A stretch of DNA of 64,000 bases from Typhlomys cinereus (Eukaryota; Chordata; Mammalia; Rodentia; Platacanthomyidae): NCBI GenBank assembly GCA_023101885.1, contig JALPQD010000246.1:248001-312000 (forward strand), in the 5' to 3' direction. The position numbers and the translations under genes are program-made. A model generated the notes under the pieces. It was not told where the DNA came from. It saw only the letters and a program-made list of their open reading frames with translations, and ran no database searches. Below, in pieces: positions 35,471-47,654 of this stretch. Every line of letters starts with the position of its first letter. The stretch's first letter is position 1.

Positions 35471-37741
35471 CACTGTGTATCCTCTAGTTTGTCTTTGATG
35501 ACATATGAGTGACATGATTGATGCTCCAGCAAGTACCCTAGAGCAGTGGGAATATCATAGAGGAAAGCATCCTCCTTTCATCCCTGTAGTCTTATTAATC
35601 TCTCAGAGAACTTCTTGAGATCCTTCTGCTTTCACAGTGAGAAGTTTACAAGAAAGTTACCATGCAAATCTTGTGAAAGTGTATATTGACATGTATTTTT
35701 TGTTTATATTTGAGCATCTTTGCTTTTAATGATAGAAGACTTTAATTTTTATAGTGAATATATGCTTTCATAAATATAAGATTACAGCAAACAGTATTTG
35801 CATATTCATGCATCTTATAATATTTTATAAGACTTCAGTTTCTAAAATGATTGTCACTCTTTTTGAGCTCCATGGTTAGTGGTCTTTATGATTCATGAAA
35901 TGACCCTTAACTCTACCAAAACTGACTTTTTGCCAGTTTTATATGTGTAAGAAATATTCCTTCTTTTAATTCCTTCTTTTAATAGAAATATATACTTATT
36001 CCTTGATATGTGTATAAAATATTCCTTCTGTATTCCTGCATTCTCTCTTTATTCTCTGCTACCCAGAATATATTCATACGTATTGCCATCCCAGTGATAT
36101 AAAGTATTAATGTCTACTTATTCCTATAAATTTTATAGATGATGAGAGAGGGGTGAACATGTGCACATTTCTGCACTTGCAATATTATATTTCTTAATTG
36201 TGGTTTCTGCTTCATTTATCTTTGTGGCTTCAAATGGTGATTCAGTACCTTTCCCTACTTACAAGTGTTCTTCCACTCACATCTTTTGTCCTTTCATCAC
36301 TTCGTTTGGCTACATTCCAAAATAGAAGTGACAGTATGGTTAAAAAAATGAAGTTAGTTCACTTATCTGGAACAACTTTGGAATAATGTGATTTTGCTCA
36401 AAAGTGTTATCTAACATCAATTCTCTTGTGTTCACAGGGGACAGGATCACTGCAAGAAAGGCTTGGGGCATGGAATAGCTAATCGTCTTATTTTATCTAC
36501 ACTTGACTGGCGATATGAAAAATATTATGTTCGATGCTGTGTAGTTCATTGTTAGAGCACTGATTAGTTTGAGATAATTGTAAAGGAATGATGAAGATAT
36601 GGATCATGGTGTAACAGAAGGTGTTCCAGGGACTAATATGGAACTAATAGACAAAGATAATGGGCTCAGTAATGACATGATGATGTGTGTGAAGTTGTAG
36701 ACCAACATTTATATGTTAAGGAGAGGCAAGGACAAGGTAGTCAATAGAGTTGAAGTTAGCTCAAAATTTAAAACATCTTTAGTATATAATGACAAGCATT
36801 AGGAGGACTGATGGTCCTCCTGTGAGGAGACATTAAAGCATATACAAAAGTCTGAATTAAAATATCCTGAGTAATAGCCACATTGAAACAATAACTAAAT
36901 CACCTGGCAGTGGAAGAAAGAAAAGACTAGAACGTTCAGTGAAGACCAGATAGAAGTTCTTCTAGATACCCGATCTGCTCTGGGATGCTGCTCAGGATAG
37001 TTAAAGGATGCACCATTTCAAGCCATTGCCACAATAATTTCTAATAATCTGCTAGGTAGCATGGTGAATTTGCAGATAACCTTCCATCATAAACTTCAAA
37101 ACACCTTAAGAAGGAGCCATCTAACTAAACAATCAATTGTAAATATTTTCCCTACAAATTAATAATGAGTCATAATGGGCTAATTAGCCAGATTTAGTTA
37201 TTCTGCAAAGTGTCATATGTATCATATACAGTATTATTTGTCAGTTATAGAAAGATAAATTATTTCTAAGTTAAATGCCTGCCAAGATAGTTTCTTTATA
37301 CTTTGATTTACATGATAAATAACTTGGCAAACGTAATTAACACAGACCAAGTGGTAAAAGATCAGATAATTTGATACTGTATCCCACTGGATAGCCTTCT
37401 TGGAGGACAATTGACATTAGAAAATGATCAATGATCAGTGGCAAAAGTCTTCACGTACTTAAGGGTATTGAGTTTGGAATGATTTGGCTTATTTCCTCCT
37501 TCTGGAAGTGGGAATGTCAAGCCTTGGTTCACTAAATGTGATACTTGAGGCCCATTATTCAACAGAGGAAACACTTGGGGACACTGTTCTGACGAGGCTT
37601 CACAAATGAAGGTGGTTGCTACCCTACCCATGGACACTCTTTGGTTTCCATTCAGCCCGTTCCTAACTAAGGTGGAGAAATCACTCAGGAACTAGTGCGA
37701 TGTTTCATCCTTTTCCTTCTCCCTTGGGTGCGAGGCCCTGT
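35471..37741. other. Non-coding sequence, no gene seen
   Basis: AT-rich. A small local duplication 'attccttcttttaattccttc' type lies near 35966-35992. No exon or repeat family recognised. Confidence 0.45.
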
Positions 37742-37903
37742 GGGGTGTGCAGAGACCTTGGGGTATGCAGAGGCTGTGGGGCGTGAAGAGACTGTGGGGT
37801 GTGCAGAGACCTTGGGCTGTGCAGAGGCCATGGGGTGTGCAGAGGCCGTGGGATGTGCAGAGGCCGTGGGGTGTGCAGAGATCATGGGGCGTGCAGAGCT
37901 GCT
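37742..37903. repeat. 18-bp minisatellite, nine units
   Basis: Nine head-to-tail copies of an 18-bp unit close to GGGGTGTGCAGAGGCCGT, each with one to four changes. Because 18 is divisible by three, frames on both strands stay open across it and give six-residue peptide repeats (Ala-His-Pro-type on minus, Cys-Ala-Glu or Trp-Gly-Val-Gln-Arg-type on plus). Nothing else suggests coding. Confidence 0.95.
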
Positions 37904-39016
37904 CTAGTGCAGGCAGTCTCTGTCCTCATCAGGAGGATTCTGATCTTTGACTGAAGCCTGAGAATGACCAGGTGACTATAATTCAAGATTCATTTGGAAA
38001 TCACCCCTCTGACAACAGCAAGTAAACCCTCTGAATTCAAGTTTTCTCATCATTGTAGAAAAGACTTTCTTTTTGTCTTCCTTACTAGTCTTTTTTTTTT
38101 TAATATAAAAAACCTAGGTGAGGAAAGGATTGTGATTAGTGCATGTATGTGAAAAGAATAAGACACAATTCAATGTTATTGAAGATGTTCTGTTGGTTAT
38201 GGGTGTAGCTTACCAGTAAACATGTGCTTAGCATGGGCCAATTCCTGGAGCTGTTTTCTAGAAAATTCACAAAATCATTTGCATCATAGAAGAGTAGGCA
38301 ATGCTTATTTATGTTATCCAGTGTCAGAGCATTTTCTTAGTATATGAGCAACTTTAGAGTTCATCTCCCAGAACTCCCAGAACTACTGAATTTATAGCAG
38401 TTTATCAGGCAGCAATATAAAAACTTCCACAAATGTGTGTGCACTGAAGTTTTTTGGTAGATGTCTTCTAATTCATGCCTTATATAATCTTGAATGAGAA
38501 TAAAGATTTTTTAATTAAATAATTATCATTAAAGACCATACTGAGCTCTTTACCTGAAACAAAGAAAGCACATTAGGATATGAAAATTAAGTGTAATGAG
38601 GCTTACTTCTTTTCTATGACTGCATACCCATAGCTAGACCATTAATAACTATGAATTTTGCCATAGCAATTTATTTACTTCGAGCTAACTTCCTAATTTT
38701 TAAGGATTATTTCTGTACCTAATTACATGCAGAGAGTTCTCTTGTATGTTTCTTCATTGTTGTGAAGGTCATGGTGTAAGAATTATGACTGTAAATGAGT
38801 TCACATTCATGCCGGGGGTAAACACAGGAACAAAAGAACTTTGTGGTTTATGAATGCAAAGCATTTCAGGATCCCAGGGAAAAACAAAACAGCCGGAATC
38901 ATTGCAGACTTCTTTCCTAGGTACTTTCTTTTTCTTTAGCCTAATTTTACAGTATTATTGCCCTCAAAAATATGTCATAATAACTTCTCTTCCAGTTCAT
39001 TTCTTAGAGTTCAGAA
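37904..39016. other. Non-coding sequence with a short ID-like remnant
   Basis: At about 38200-38262, 'gggtgtagcttaccagtaa' and 'catgtgcttagcatgggcc' look like a decayed plus-strand ID head. The remainder is unrecognised. Confidence 0.4.
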
Positions 39017-39190
39017 TCTAATATTTCTTAACAAATAAGCTTCTATTTTATGCAAATAATTAAGTCTTTCAAGTTAGCATAACATTTTTTTATGACCATC
39101 AGGCTCTAACATTTCTTTAAAAAATTAGCTTCAATTTCATGCAAATAATTAAATCTATCATGTTAGCATAACATTTTTATTATGACCACT
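39017..39190. repeat. Diverged tandem duplication, about 87 bp per copy
   Basis: 39017-39099 and 39105-39190 are the same sequence twice, with about 10-15 differences. The best-kept parts are ATGCAAATAATTAA (octamer plus TAATT core) and GTTAGCATAACATTTTT. The octamers ATGCAAAT sit at 39050-39057 and 39139-39146. The source of the duplication is unknown. Confidence 0.85.
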
Positions 39191-39269
39191 TTTCAAAGCC
39201 CCAAGTATATTTTTCCATTGTTAAACCTGTTTATTTAATCATTCATTCACTCATTCATTTATTCCCTTG

Positions 39270-39390
39270 TTGAGATAAGATTTAACTGCATAATCCTTGC
39301 TTGAGTTGGAACTCCTTGTGTAGCCTGGATTGACTTTGAACTTGCAACAGCAATCTTCTTGCCTAGTCTCCTAGGTACTAGGGTTGCCAA
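39270..39390 (-). repeat. B1-like SINE (minus)
   Basis: 'ttgagataagatttaactgc', 'tggaactccttgtgtagcct', 'gattgactttgaacttgc' and 'gcctagtctcctaggtact' are the reverse strand of a 7SL-derived B1 with moderate decay. No clean target duplication seen. Confidence 0.75.
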
Positions 39391-42300
39391 CAGGGAGTCA
39401 CCAAAATCTGCTTTGAAATGCTTTAAAATCATGTTCAGGTCTATCTTCTTCTTTCCCTAATAATCATGATCTTATTTGGTTGCTCTCATAAAAAAATTTT
39501 CTTGGATTTTACTCTTAAAAAGACCTTGTGTTTCAGTAGTTAGTATTCTGGAGTATCTGGACGGTACTGGGAGATGTTCCAGGTTCCTTTCATTTGTGTG
39601 ACATTCTCCCATGTGGCATCATCCCCCACCCCCAAGTGACCCCAAAGTCTCATACGACTTTGTCTTATCTTATCTTGTCTATGGCCAAAACAAGAGTCTG
39701 TTATTCACAAGTTTACTATCAATGTATTTCCAATTAGCAATTGTCTTCAGTTAGCAATGAAGTCAGTCCCTAGGAAAAACTATCAATGCAGATGGTTTAG
39801 CTCTTTGTGTTAAATCCCAGTCAACATGGGTGACAATATCAGGGTGCCAGTAGTGAATGTCACAGACATGCAAAAATTTTCACATCAGCACAGATCAAAG
39901 CAGGCTACTATTCTAACAGCACTTCGCAACACCTTCACATGCCTAGTGATTGGCAAAGAATCATCAATTAGTAACAAAATGCAAAGTGCATCCAGAACCT
40001 GGATAATGCAGCACTGACATGTATCAGCCCTATTGTGCTTTCACAACACTCACTGAATTTGAGTCTTTGGCGAATCCCAAAGACTCTCTGGGGTTATGGT
40101 CTGTGGAATGCTCTAGCTAAACCCTTTCTGGCATTGTCTCTGACCACAAAGGGCAAGACCTGCAAAATACACTCCATTGGTATTTTTTTCAAAATACATA
40201 CACAATAAATTATTTCAACATAGTTATAAATTACTTTTGCTGTATTGAGTTTTGGTACCTACATTTCTAATACAATGTAGTCCAATTTAAAATATTCTCA
40301 AATATTTAAGAGAATGTAGGTAGGTATCGCCTTACTCTTTTAAAATCTCTGTATACGATGCCTTATTAGAAATATCATGCCTAGTTCAAAAGACAATTCA
40401 TGAATCGCAAATCATGTTTTGCACATGGAAATTCCTGTCACATCTGTGAAATAATTTGTTTTATTACATTTTTCTGTATTTCTAATGCACTGAATATAAG
40501 TTTTATTAGATTCTTGTTTTCTCTTAGGATAGAAGCTAGCTGCCAGACTAAATTCTATATCACTACTACAGAAAACTTATGTATACATGATAAATAACAT
40601 GGTATTACAGAAAGAAGAGACCATAAAGTATTAATATTGATCAAGTTTATGGTCTGTCAGATAACATTTTTTTTTCTGGTGTGCACTTTATTTTGGTTGA
40701 ATCAGGCTTTGGGAGTAAACCATGTTATAACTGTCCTGTGTCATATTTCGAATATCTGTTACCTGGTGGTGCACTTCATGTTTCATTGCTCGTATAGAAT
40801 TCTGTCTTATCTATAAATGGGTCCTGGTTGTTTGGACAGGAATTTAGAATGGTTTGTAAATTACTTCTATATAAAACAAATGAAATATTAGCTCAGCATT
40901 TATTTCTTGGGTTTTTTGTTAATAAATATCCTCAGATTGGGAACTCTGTGGATCAGGTTAGAAATTCCCACAGTACCAGCCTCCTTATTTCTGGTTTTGT
41001 TTATAAATTTTAATCAGTGAAATATTACTATGACACTAATCCTAATAGCACCATTTCCCCGGCTATATCATTAAGAGGAATAAGGGTTTGCAGATGTTTA
41101 TATTCCTTTCAGATGGATGGGGTACAGAAGTAATGGGACTTACATGAAAAAGGGCAAGATCCAACATCCAAGATGAATTTTATTATCCAAACCAGAAGAC
41201 CTTGGTTTGCAGTCTAATTTGCCACTATATCATCCATGGAGTCTTATATTACCTATCATATTTTGTTTGTTTGTTAATATAATAGCAACACCAATACATT
41301 AGTTAGTATTTGTGGATTGACCAGTTGTTACCTGATGGTATATAAAAAGAATATTGCAAATTAGATATTTTGCATACACCTCCCATTTGTCTACCAGAAG
41401 CTCCAATGACAGATCTCATCCATGAGGTAACTTGCCAACAAGATTCTGAGTGTGTTTATTAAATAGAAAGTGCTGGGGAAGTACTTAAAGAGATAGGCTA
41501 ATTTAAGGCCCCAGTGTAAATTGTTGTGCCTACCTGTTTGCCCTGGGCAGGCATAGCTTTTTAGGAAACTTCTTCTTGGACTTCTCCATCCTTGATTCTG
41601 GTCAACTCTTTCTAATGCTCTGTTTGTCAAACTTCCTTAATCTTGTTATTCGCCTGTGAAGTGTTTTCAGGTAAGACCTACTAATTAAATAAGCAGTGTA
41701 AAAGGCTCCTTGGGTTAGGAACACCAGTATGTGATGGCCCCATGAATACAGCTTTTCCAATGGAAATGTCTCTGCTGTTCATGGGAAGGATGTCATTAGT
41801 CTTATTTAAATCACCCAGCAGAGCCAGGAATAATGGACAGTAAAAGGCAAGGCACCCAATGATCAAATGATAGAGATGTAGAGTTGCTTATGGAAATGAC
41901 AGTGATTGTAATAACTACAAGGTCGGCTGGCTGCTTCTGATGTTCCCCGGAAGAGTACACACAGTAAATGACAAATCAAAGGCTGTTAAGATCAATTCAG
42001 AGGGTGCATAGGAAAGTCAGAAAGCCTCTGTGATAGCTTCAAAGAAAGCCTTCCTCTTCAGTGGGAAGAGTGGCACGCAGAAGACCGAGGCTCAGATCCC
42101 GATGATAAGGATCCTAGAGCTGGCGGCTCCAATTAGTGCTAAATCCATTCAGCATGTTTTACTCTCAAAGCTGTGACAACTTTAGGATGTGGAGAGAGAG
42201 TTGCATGTGTGCCAGCAGATGCAAAAGAGGCTTGCAAATGTGAGCTGCAAAGTCCTTGGACGTATTTCATGGTCACAACAGGTGCTTAGCCTCTCCGGGA

Positions 42301-42410
42301 TCCCAGACTATCTTGACATCTTTGCCATAAAATTAGACAGCACACATGTGACATGCTGTAGAAGTGTTTCTGGCAGAAGCATTATAAGCACAAATGCATA
42401 TTTCCAACCC
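39391..42410. other. Non-coding, includes a candidate conserved element
   Basis: No gene seen across 3 kb. AT-rich with few recognisable repeats. The stretch 41885-42400 is listed separately. Confidence 0.45.
41885..42400. other. Candidate conserved non-coding element
   Basis: Repeat-free, near 45-50% GC by eye, unlike its AT-rich flanks. It has 'ctccaattagtgctaaatcc', 'cagatgcaaaagaggc' and 'gatccctag'-like spacing but no splice-bounded exon that I can support. An open frame at 42189-42500 overlaps it and runs into a TATG repeat, so it is unlikely to code. Function unknown. Confidence 0.25.
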
Positions 42411-42548
42411 ATATGTGTGTGTGTGTTTATATATGTATGTATATACACTGTATGTGTGTATATATATATGTTACACTCATATGCATATATATGTATGTAA
42501 ACCCTAAAAGGGTTTATGGCTTACAGTGTATGACAAATACGTATGTAG

Positions 42549-42579
<31 letters not shown>

Positions 42580-42745
42580 CATGTGAGTGCACATTTGCTG
42601 GTAGGGTTGTATGTGCATGTGCACACGCTTGTATGTGAATGCATATATATGTGACTGTGCATATGTGTGTAAGTGTGCATGTGTCCATATACATGTGTAT
42701 ATGAGTGTGAATGTGCGTATGCATGCAAGTGTATATGTGTGTTAT
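42411..42745. repeat. TG/TATG-rich simple repeat block
   Basis: Alternating purine-pyrimidine DNA with a pure (TG)15 at 42550-42579 and TATA/TATG-rich flanks. His-Thr-rich antisense open frames come from it. Confidence 0.9.
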
Positions 42746-43902
42746 TCTTTCTAAGATTTATTCTACTTGATAAAAAATTCTCTTCAGCCTACATGGGAAC
42801 TGGTGGTTGAAGGTTGGCATACTTAATTGGCTATCAGTAATTGGAATTTGCAGAAACAAGACTGCTAAGGTAGCTAGGTCTTCTGATTTTTTCTTTTCAT
42901 TCTGTTCCAAAGAAATGTGCAACAGTTACTTAAAATTTTAAATTTAATAGGGTGAGTCAGTCTATGATGTTATGCATTTGACAATTCAAATATCACTGAA
43001 AATTTATTGTACAGACACAAAGCTTTTCACCAAGACAACAATAAGGGTAGACATCGAGGGGCAAAAGAAGTGGTTTGTCCTGGGTATTTTTCTTGCTTTG
43101 AGAACCCACTTATCACCACACATACTTTCTCAACCTATTATGGGCCAAGGAAGTTGGCCAAGTTTTTTTTTCGCATGTGTGTATCAAAGAACTCAACTGT
43201 TCTGGGGTTTTGTTCAACTAATAGAAAGTACCTGTCAAATATCCAAAGGAACAAAGAAGTCAAAAGTTAGCTGAGTATTTCTTTGATTTTTTCCCCCAAG
43301 ATATAGTCAAGAATGTAGAACATACCTGGCAACCTCCTCTTGAAACTATACCCAAGTTTTCTAGACTATACTCATTATTCCAAAATCGTATCTCTTCAAA
43401 GTCTTCCCTCCCTCTGGTACAGTTCAAAGATCTCGCCGCTATCTCTGAGATGCTTCATCTGACATTACTGATTTTCCTTAATGCCTTCCATATTATGAGC
43501 AGATCTTCGTGATGCATTCTGTATCCATTCTGTGCCATTGCGCATCCTGTTTCCTGTGGAGGGACTCAAAGATATTACAAACATGGAGCCGGGCAAAGTA
43601 TCAGATAGGAATTATTTTTCTTATTCTGTGCTTTTAAAATATTTAAAATGTCAAGTAAAATAGATGTTATTGTCTTGGAATATTCTACCAAGTCCTTATC
43701 CCCCTGTGGGAATTCATTCCTAGCTTTAATGAGACACTGATATGAAAATATAAATGGATCTCCCTTGTGTTTTTTTTCTTTTTGTGAACACTGGAAGCAT
43801 GACTTTTAGAAGTGACACAGAAGAATGTAAATGCATATCATCATTAAAATTTTTGATTACCTTTGAACATTAAATCCTGAGTGTTGGCCAAAGAATTAGT
43901 TT
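42746..43902. other. Non-coding sequence, no gene seen
   Basis: Unique AT-rich DNA up to the SINE target site. Two overlapping 87-100 codon frames at 42972-43274 have no recognised domain. Confidence 0.45.
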
Positions 43903-43918
43903 AAGTAATTTCTATTTA

Positions 43919-44185
43919 CACTTTTTAAAAAAAATTATTGTTATTTATTCAATTGTGCATGTATGTGTGTGTGTGTAGAACCACGGACGAATTCGGGAAC
44001 CACCATGGACGCCTCCACCTCCTCCTTGTTTAATCTGCCCCGGGATTCAGGCTCCGCCCAACCAGGGCCAGAAACGCAGGCCACCCCCGCTTCCACCTGG
44101 CGTCTATACATGAGATCTAAGATCCAACTCAGGACCTTCTGCCTGCAAGGCAGAGGCTTAACCCCTGAGCCACCTCTCTAGCCCC
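43919..44185 (-). mobile_element. Young B2-like SINE (minus) with perfect target duplication
   Basis: A 267-bp SINE. The reverse complement starts GGGGCTAGAGAGGTGGCTCA, then 'ggggttaagcctctgcc', a B box in 'aaggtcctgagttggatct', a GC-rich body, a CACACACA run and an A/T-rich tail. The 16-bp duplication AAGTAATTTCTATTTA at 43903-43918 and 44186-44201 is exact. About ten CpGs survive in the body, so it inserted recently compared with the other SINEs. The head is tRNA-derived as in B2. The body does not match mouse B2 as I know it. Confidence 0.92.
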
Positions 44186-44331
44186 AAGTAATTTCTATTT
44201 AAAAGTTACCTACAATTGCTGTTTTCTCTATATAGTTGGTTTCACCACTTCACATTTTTTTATTCAGGTTCTTTGAAGCTCAAAAATTCCAAACTTCCTA
44301 AAACTGAATGTTTAATGAAGAACCAATATTT

Positions 44332-47300
44332 TAATTTAAATAATATATTATTTATTTATTTATTTATTTCTGTTCATACAAACTTAATAGGTACATCGGA
44401 CCCCTTCCTCCATCCACCCCTCCCTGGACCCCTAGCTCCCTCCCCCCTTTTCCCCTTCCTTTCCCCCCTCCCTCCATATTCACCAGTTCCTCCTCCCCCC
44501 ATCCCTAGAGCATCCTTTAATGTGTATGTCAAACTTTCCTCTGAGTCCTTCTCTCTGATGAGATGTAAGGACTCAGTGGTATTTCCTAGAACTCTTTTTT
44601 GTGTTCCCCATAAGTACAGGAACACTATTGTGGCTGTTAATACCTAGCTAAGGATCCTAGTGCCTTTAGTCCATGCTAGACTTTGAGGAGCCAATAATGT
44701 GTTGGTCATTGGCAGGTCATGCAAAGCCCTATTATGATTACTTTGGCCCTAACTTGTGTGGAGTATCTTGCATATCATTACTCCTCCCCATCCTTGTGCT
44801 CTTACAATCTTACTGCCCCCTCTTCTGCAAATTTCCCTGAGCTTCAGGATGGGGAGAGATTAGGCTGGCCTGGTTCCAGGTGGTTGATATAAGTCTCTGA
44901 TGTTCTGAATTATGGTTTGTTGATTATTTTTTCAGTTTTGCTGCTTCTTGCAATGCCCTTGGCTGATGGGTATTGGAGGTCTCCACACGGCCAGAGATAA
45001 AAAGCTGTTAAAATAGAGTCTTATTATAAGAGTATATTCAAAGGTAGATGGAATAAAAGTAGGAGACTATGGCATGTGTGGGGTCAGTCTCCTATTTGCA
45101 CAATGGTTGCTTTCTATCTGCCAAACTATATGCCCTCCCCTTCTGGTGAGATCATAGCCATCAGTTGCAAATGATCAGGAAGGAAAGTCTATGAACTCAA
45201 CCAGATGTCTCATTACTTACTTGCAGTCCTTGATGATGGCCTATTTTCTCTGCTATAACATGATCCCCTCTCTCCTTGTTTCTGGTGGGGTCTCCTTCCC
45301 CTTCCTCCTGTTTATAATCTTTGCAATTACTGTAGGTATTACATTGATTTATCTTTGAGTGTGTTCTAAGTGGGTTTGGTACTAGGATCCACCTATTAGG
45401 GAGTACATATGGTGCTTAATTGTTTCTAACTCTATCCATTTCCTGACAAATTTCATTAATTCATCATTTTTGATGACTGAGTAGTACTCCAGTGTATATA
45501 TTTACCATGTTTTCCTTATCCATTCATCAACCGTTGGACATTTGGGTTCATTAGATGACTTTGCTATTGTAAACAGTGCTGCTGTGAACATGGTCGTGCT
45601 TGTGCTATCGAGGTTAATTTTTGCTGTTTGGGGGGTTATTCCCAAAAGTGGAATAACAGGGTCATATGGCATTTCAATCTTTAACTTCTTTAAGAATCGC
45701 CAGACAGCTCGCCAGAGTGGTTGTATAAACCTGCATTCCCACCAACAATGTAGAAGAGTTCCCCTCTCTCCACATCCTCTTCAGCATTTGGTGTTGTTTG
45801 TATTGTGGATTTTTGCCATCCTGACAGGAGTGAGATGATATCTCAGGGAAGTTTTGATTTGCATTTCCCTGATGGCTAAAGAAGTGGAGCATTTTTTAAG
45901 ATATTTGTTAGACATTTTAATTTTGTCCCTGGTAAAGTTTAAGTTCCAAGTCCCATTTTTTAATTGGGCCATTAGTTTCCTTGGTGTTTAGTTTTCTAAG
46001 TTCTTCCTGTACTCTGGATAATAGAGCTCTATCAGATATGTGGCTAGTGAAGATTTTCCCCCATTCTGTGGTTTGCCTTTGTGCTTGAGTTACAATCTCT
46101 TTATCTGAACAGAAGCTCTTTAATTTCACAAGATTCCATCTGTTGAGTGTTGGTTGTAGTGACTGTGCTGTTGGATGTCTGTTTAGGAACTGTTGGCCTA
46201 GGCCAATCAGCTCGAGGGAGTTCCCTACCCTTTCAACTATGGTTTTTATGGTTTCCGGCTTTATATCAAGGTCCTTGATCCATTTGGAATTAATTCTTGT
46301 ACATGGTGACAATTACGGGTCCAGTTTTAATCTTCTGCATGTGTATATCCAGCTTTGCCAGCACCATTTGTTGAAAATACTGTTCTTTTTCCATTGGATT
46401 TCTTTTTCCCCTTTGTCAAACATCAAATGGCTGTAATTGTGTGGGCTTATATCTGGGTCTTCAACCCTTATCTATTGATCTGTGTGTCTATTTTGGAGCC
46501 AGTACCAGGCTGTTTTTACAACTATGGATTTGTAGTATAGACTAAGGTTTGGTATGGTGATACCTCCAGCAGTGTTTTTGTTACTCAGGATTGTTTTTCC
46601 TATCCTGGGTCTTTTGTACCTCCATATGAATTTTGAGATTGTTTGGTCAACTTTTTTAAAGAATTGCTTTGGGATTTTAATTGGTGTATTGCCTTTGGTA
46701 GGATGATTATTTTTATGATGTTGATTCTGCCAATCCAGAAACATGGGAGGTCTTTCCTCCTTTTAGCGTCTTCTACAATTTCTTTCTTTGGGGTTTTAAA
46801 GTTTTCATTGTACAGGTCTCTTATTTCGTTGGTTAGGTTTATCCCAAGGTATTTCATTTTTTTAGGGGCTATATTTAAATGGGATTGTTTCTCTTAGGGC
46901 TTTTTCACTTCTTTCATTCTGGGCATATAGGAAGGCCTCTGATTTTTGCACATTTATTTTGTATCCTGCCACCCTGCTGAATTTCTTAGTTCCAGGAGCT
47001 TCCTGGTGGAGTTTTTGGGATCACTCAGGTATAAGATCATGTCATCTGCAAATAGAAATAACTTGACTTCTTCCTTGCCAATTTGAATCCCTTTTATGTC
47101 CCTTTCTTGTCTTATGGCTTCAGCTAAGACTTCAAGTACAATATTGAATAGAAGTGGTGAGAATGGACTTCCTTGTCTAGTTCCTAATTGAAGCGGGAAT
47201 CCTTCAAGTTTTTCCCCATTGAGTATAATCCTTGCTGTAGGCTTGTTATATACTGCTTTTATTATATTGATAAAGGTTCCTTCCATTCTCACTGTCTCTA

Positions 47301-47639
47301 GCGTTTTGATCATAAAAGGCTGTTGGATCTTGTCAAAAGCTTTTTCTGCATCTATCGAGAGTATCATGTGGTCTTGGATTTTGGACTGTTTTACATGGTG
47401 AATTACATTTGTTGATTTCCGTATGTTGAACCAACCTTGTGTGTCTGGGATAAACCCTACTTGATCCCCGTGAATGATCTTTTTGATATGTTTTTGAATT
47501 CGATTTGCTACGACTTCATTGAGAATCTTTGCATTTGTGTTCATCAGAGAGATTGGCCTATAGTTTTCTTTTTTAAATGTGTCTTTATTATGTTTTGCGA
47601 TTAAGACGATATTAGCTTCATAGAAAGAATTCGGTAGTT
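44332..47639 (-). mobile_element. L1 copy 4: 3.3-kb 5'-truncated L1
   Basis: The longest L1 here. Reading leftward it starts inside the reverse transcriptase domain (47639), runs through the rest of ORF2 to a stop at 45382-45384, then a 1-kb 3' UTR and an AATAAATAAATAAATAA-type end. Possible decayed duplication: GAAGAACCAATATTT (44317-44331) and GAAAAACTAATTTTT (47640-47654), 12 of 15 matching. No inversion. Frameshifts and stops throughout show that it is old. Confidence 0.9.
45382..47639 (-). pseudogene. L1 ORF2 remnant with reverse transcriptase domain (copy 4)
   Basis: Encodes ORF2p from within the reverse transcriptase to the C-terminus. Landmarks in order: [56 protein letters not shown] and the catalytic FADD (codons at 47041-47052). 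Then come [38 protein letters not shown] and [10 protein letters not shown]. The endonuclease is missing through 5' truncation. The frame switches at least four times (near 46950, 46600-46740, 46310-46470 and 45900), so no functional enzyme can be made. In an intact L1 this protein nicks target DNA and copies L1 RNA. Confidence 0.92.
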
Positions 47640-47654
47640 GAAAAACTAATTTTT

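Noticed and set aside
37685..37950. Possible repeat protein on either strand
   Set aside because: Openness is forced by an 18-bp minisatellite unit. No start context, splice sites or flanking coding sequence.
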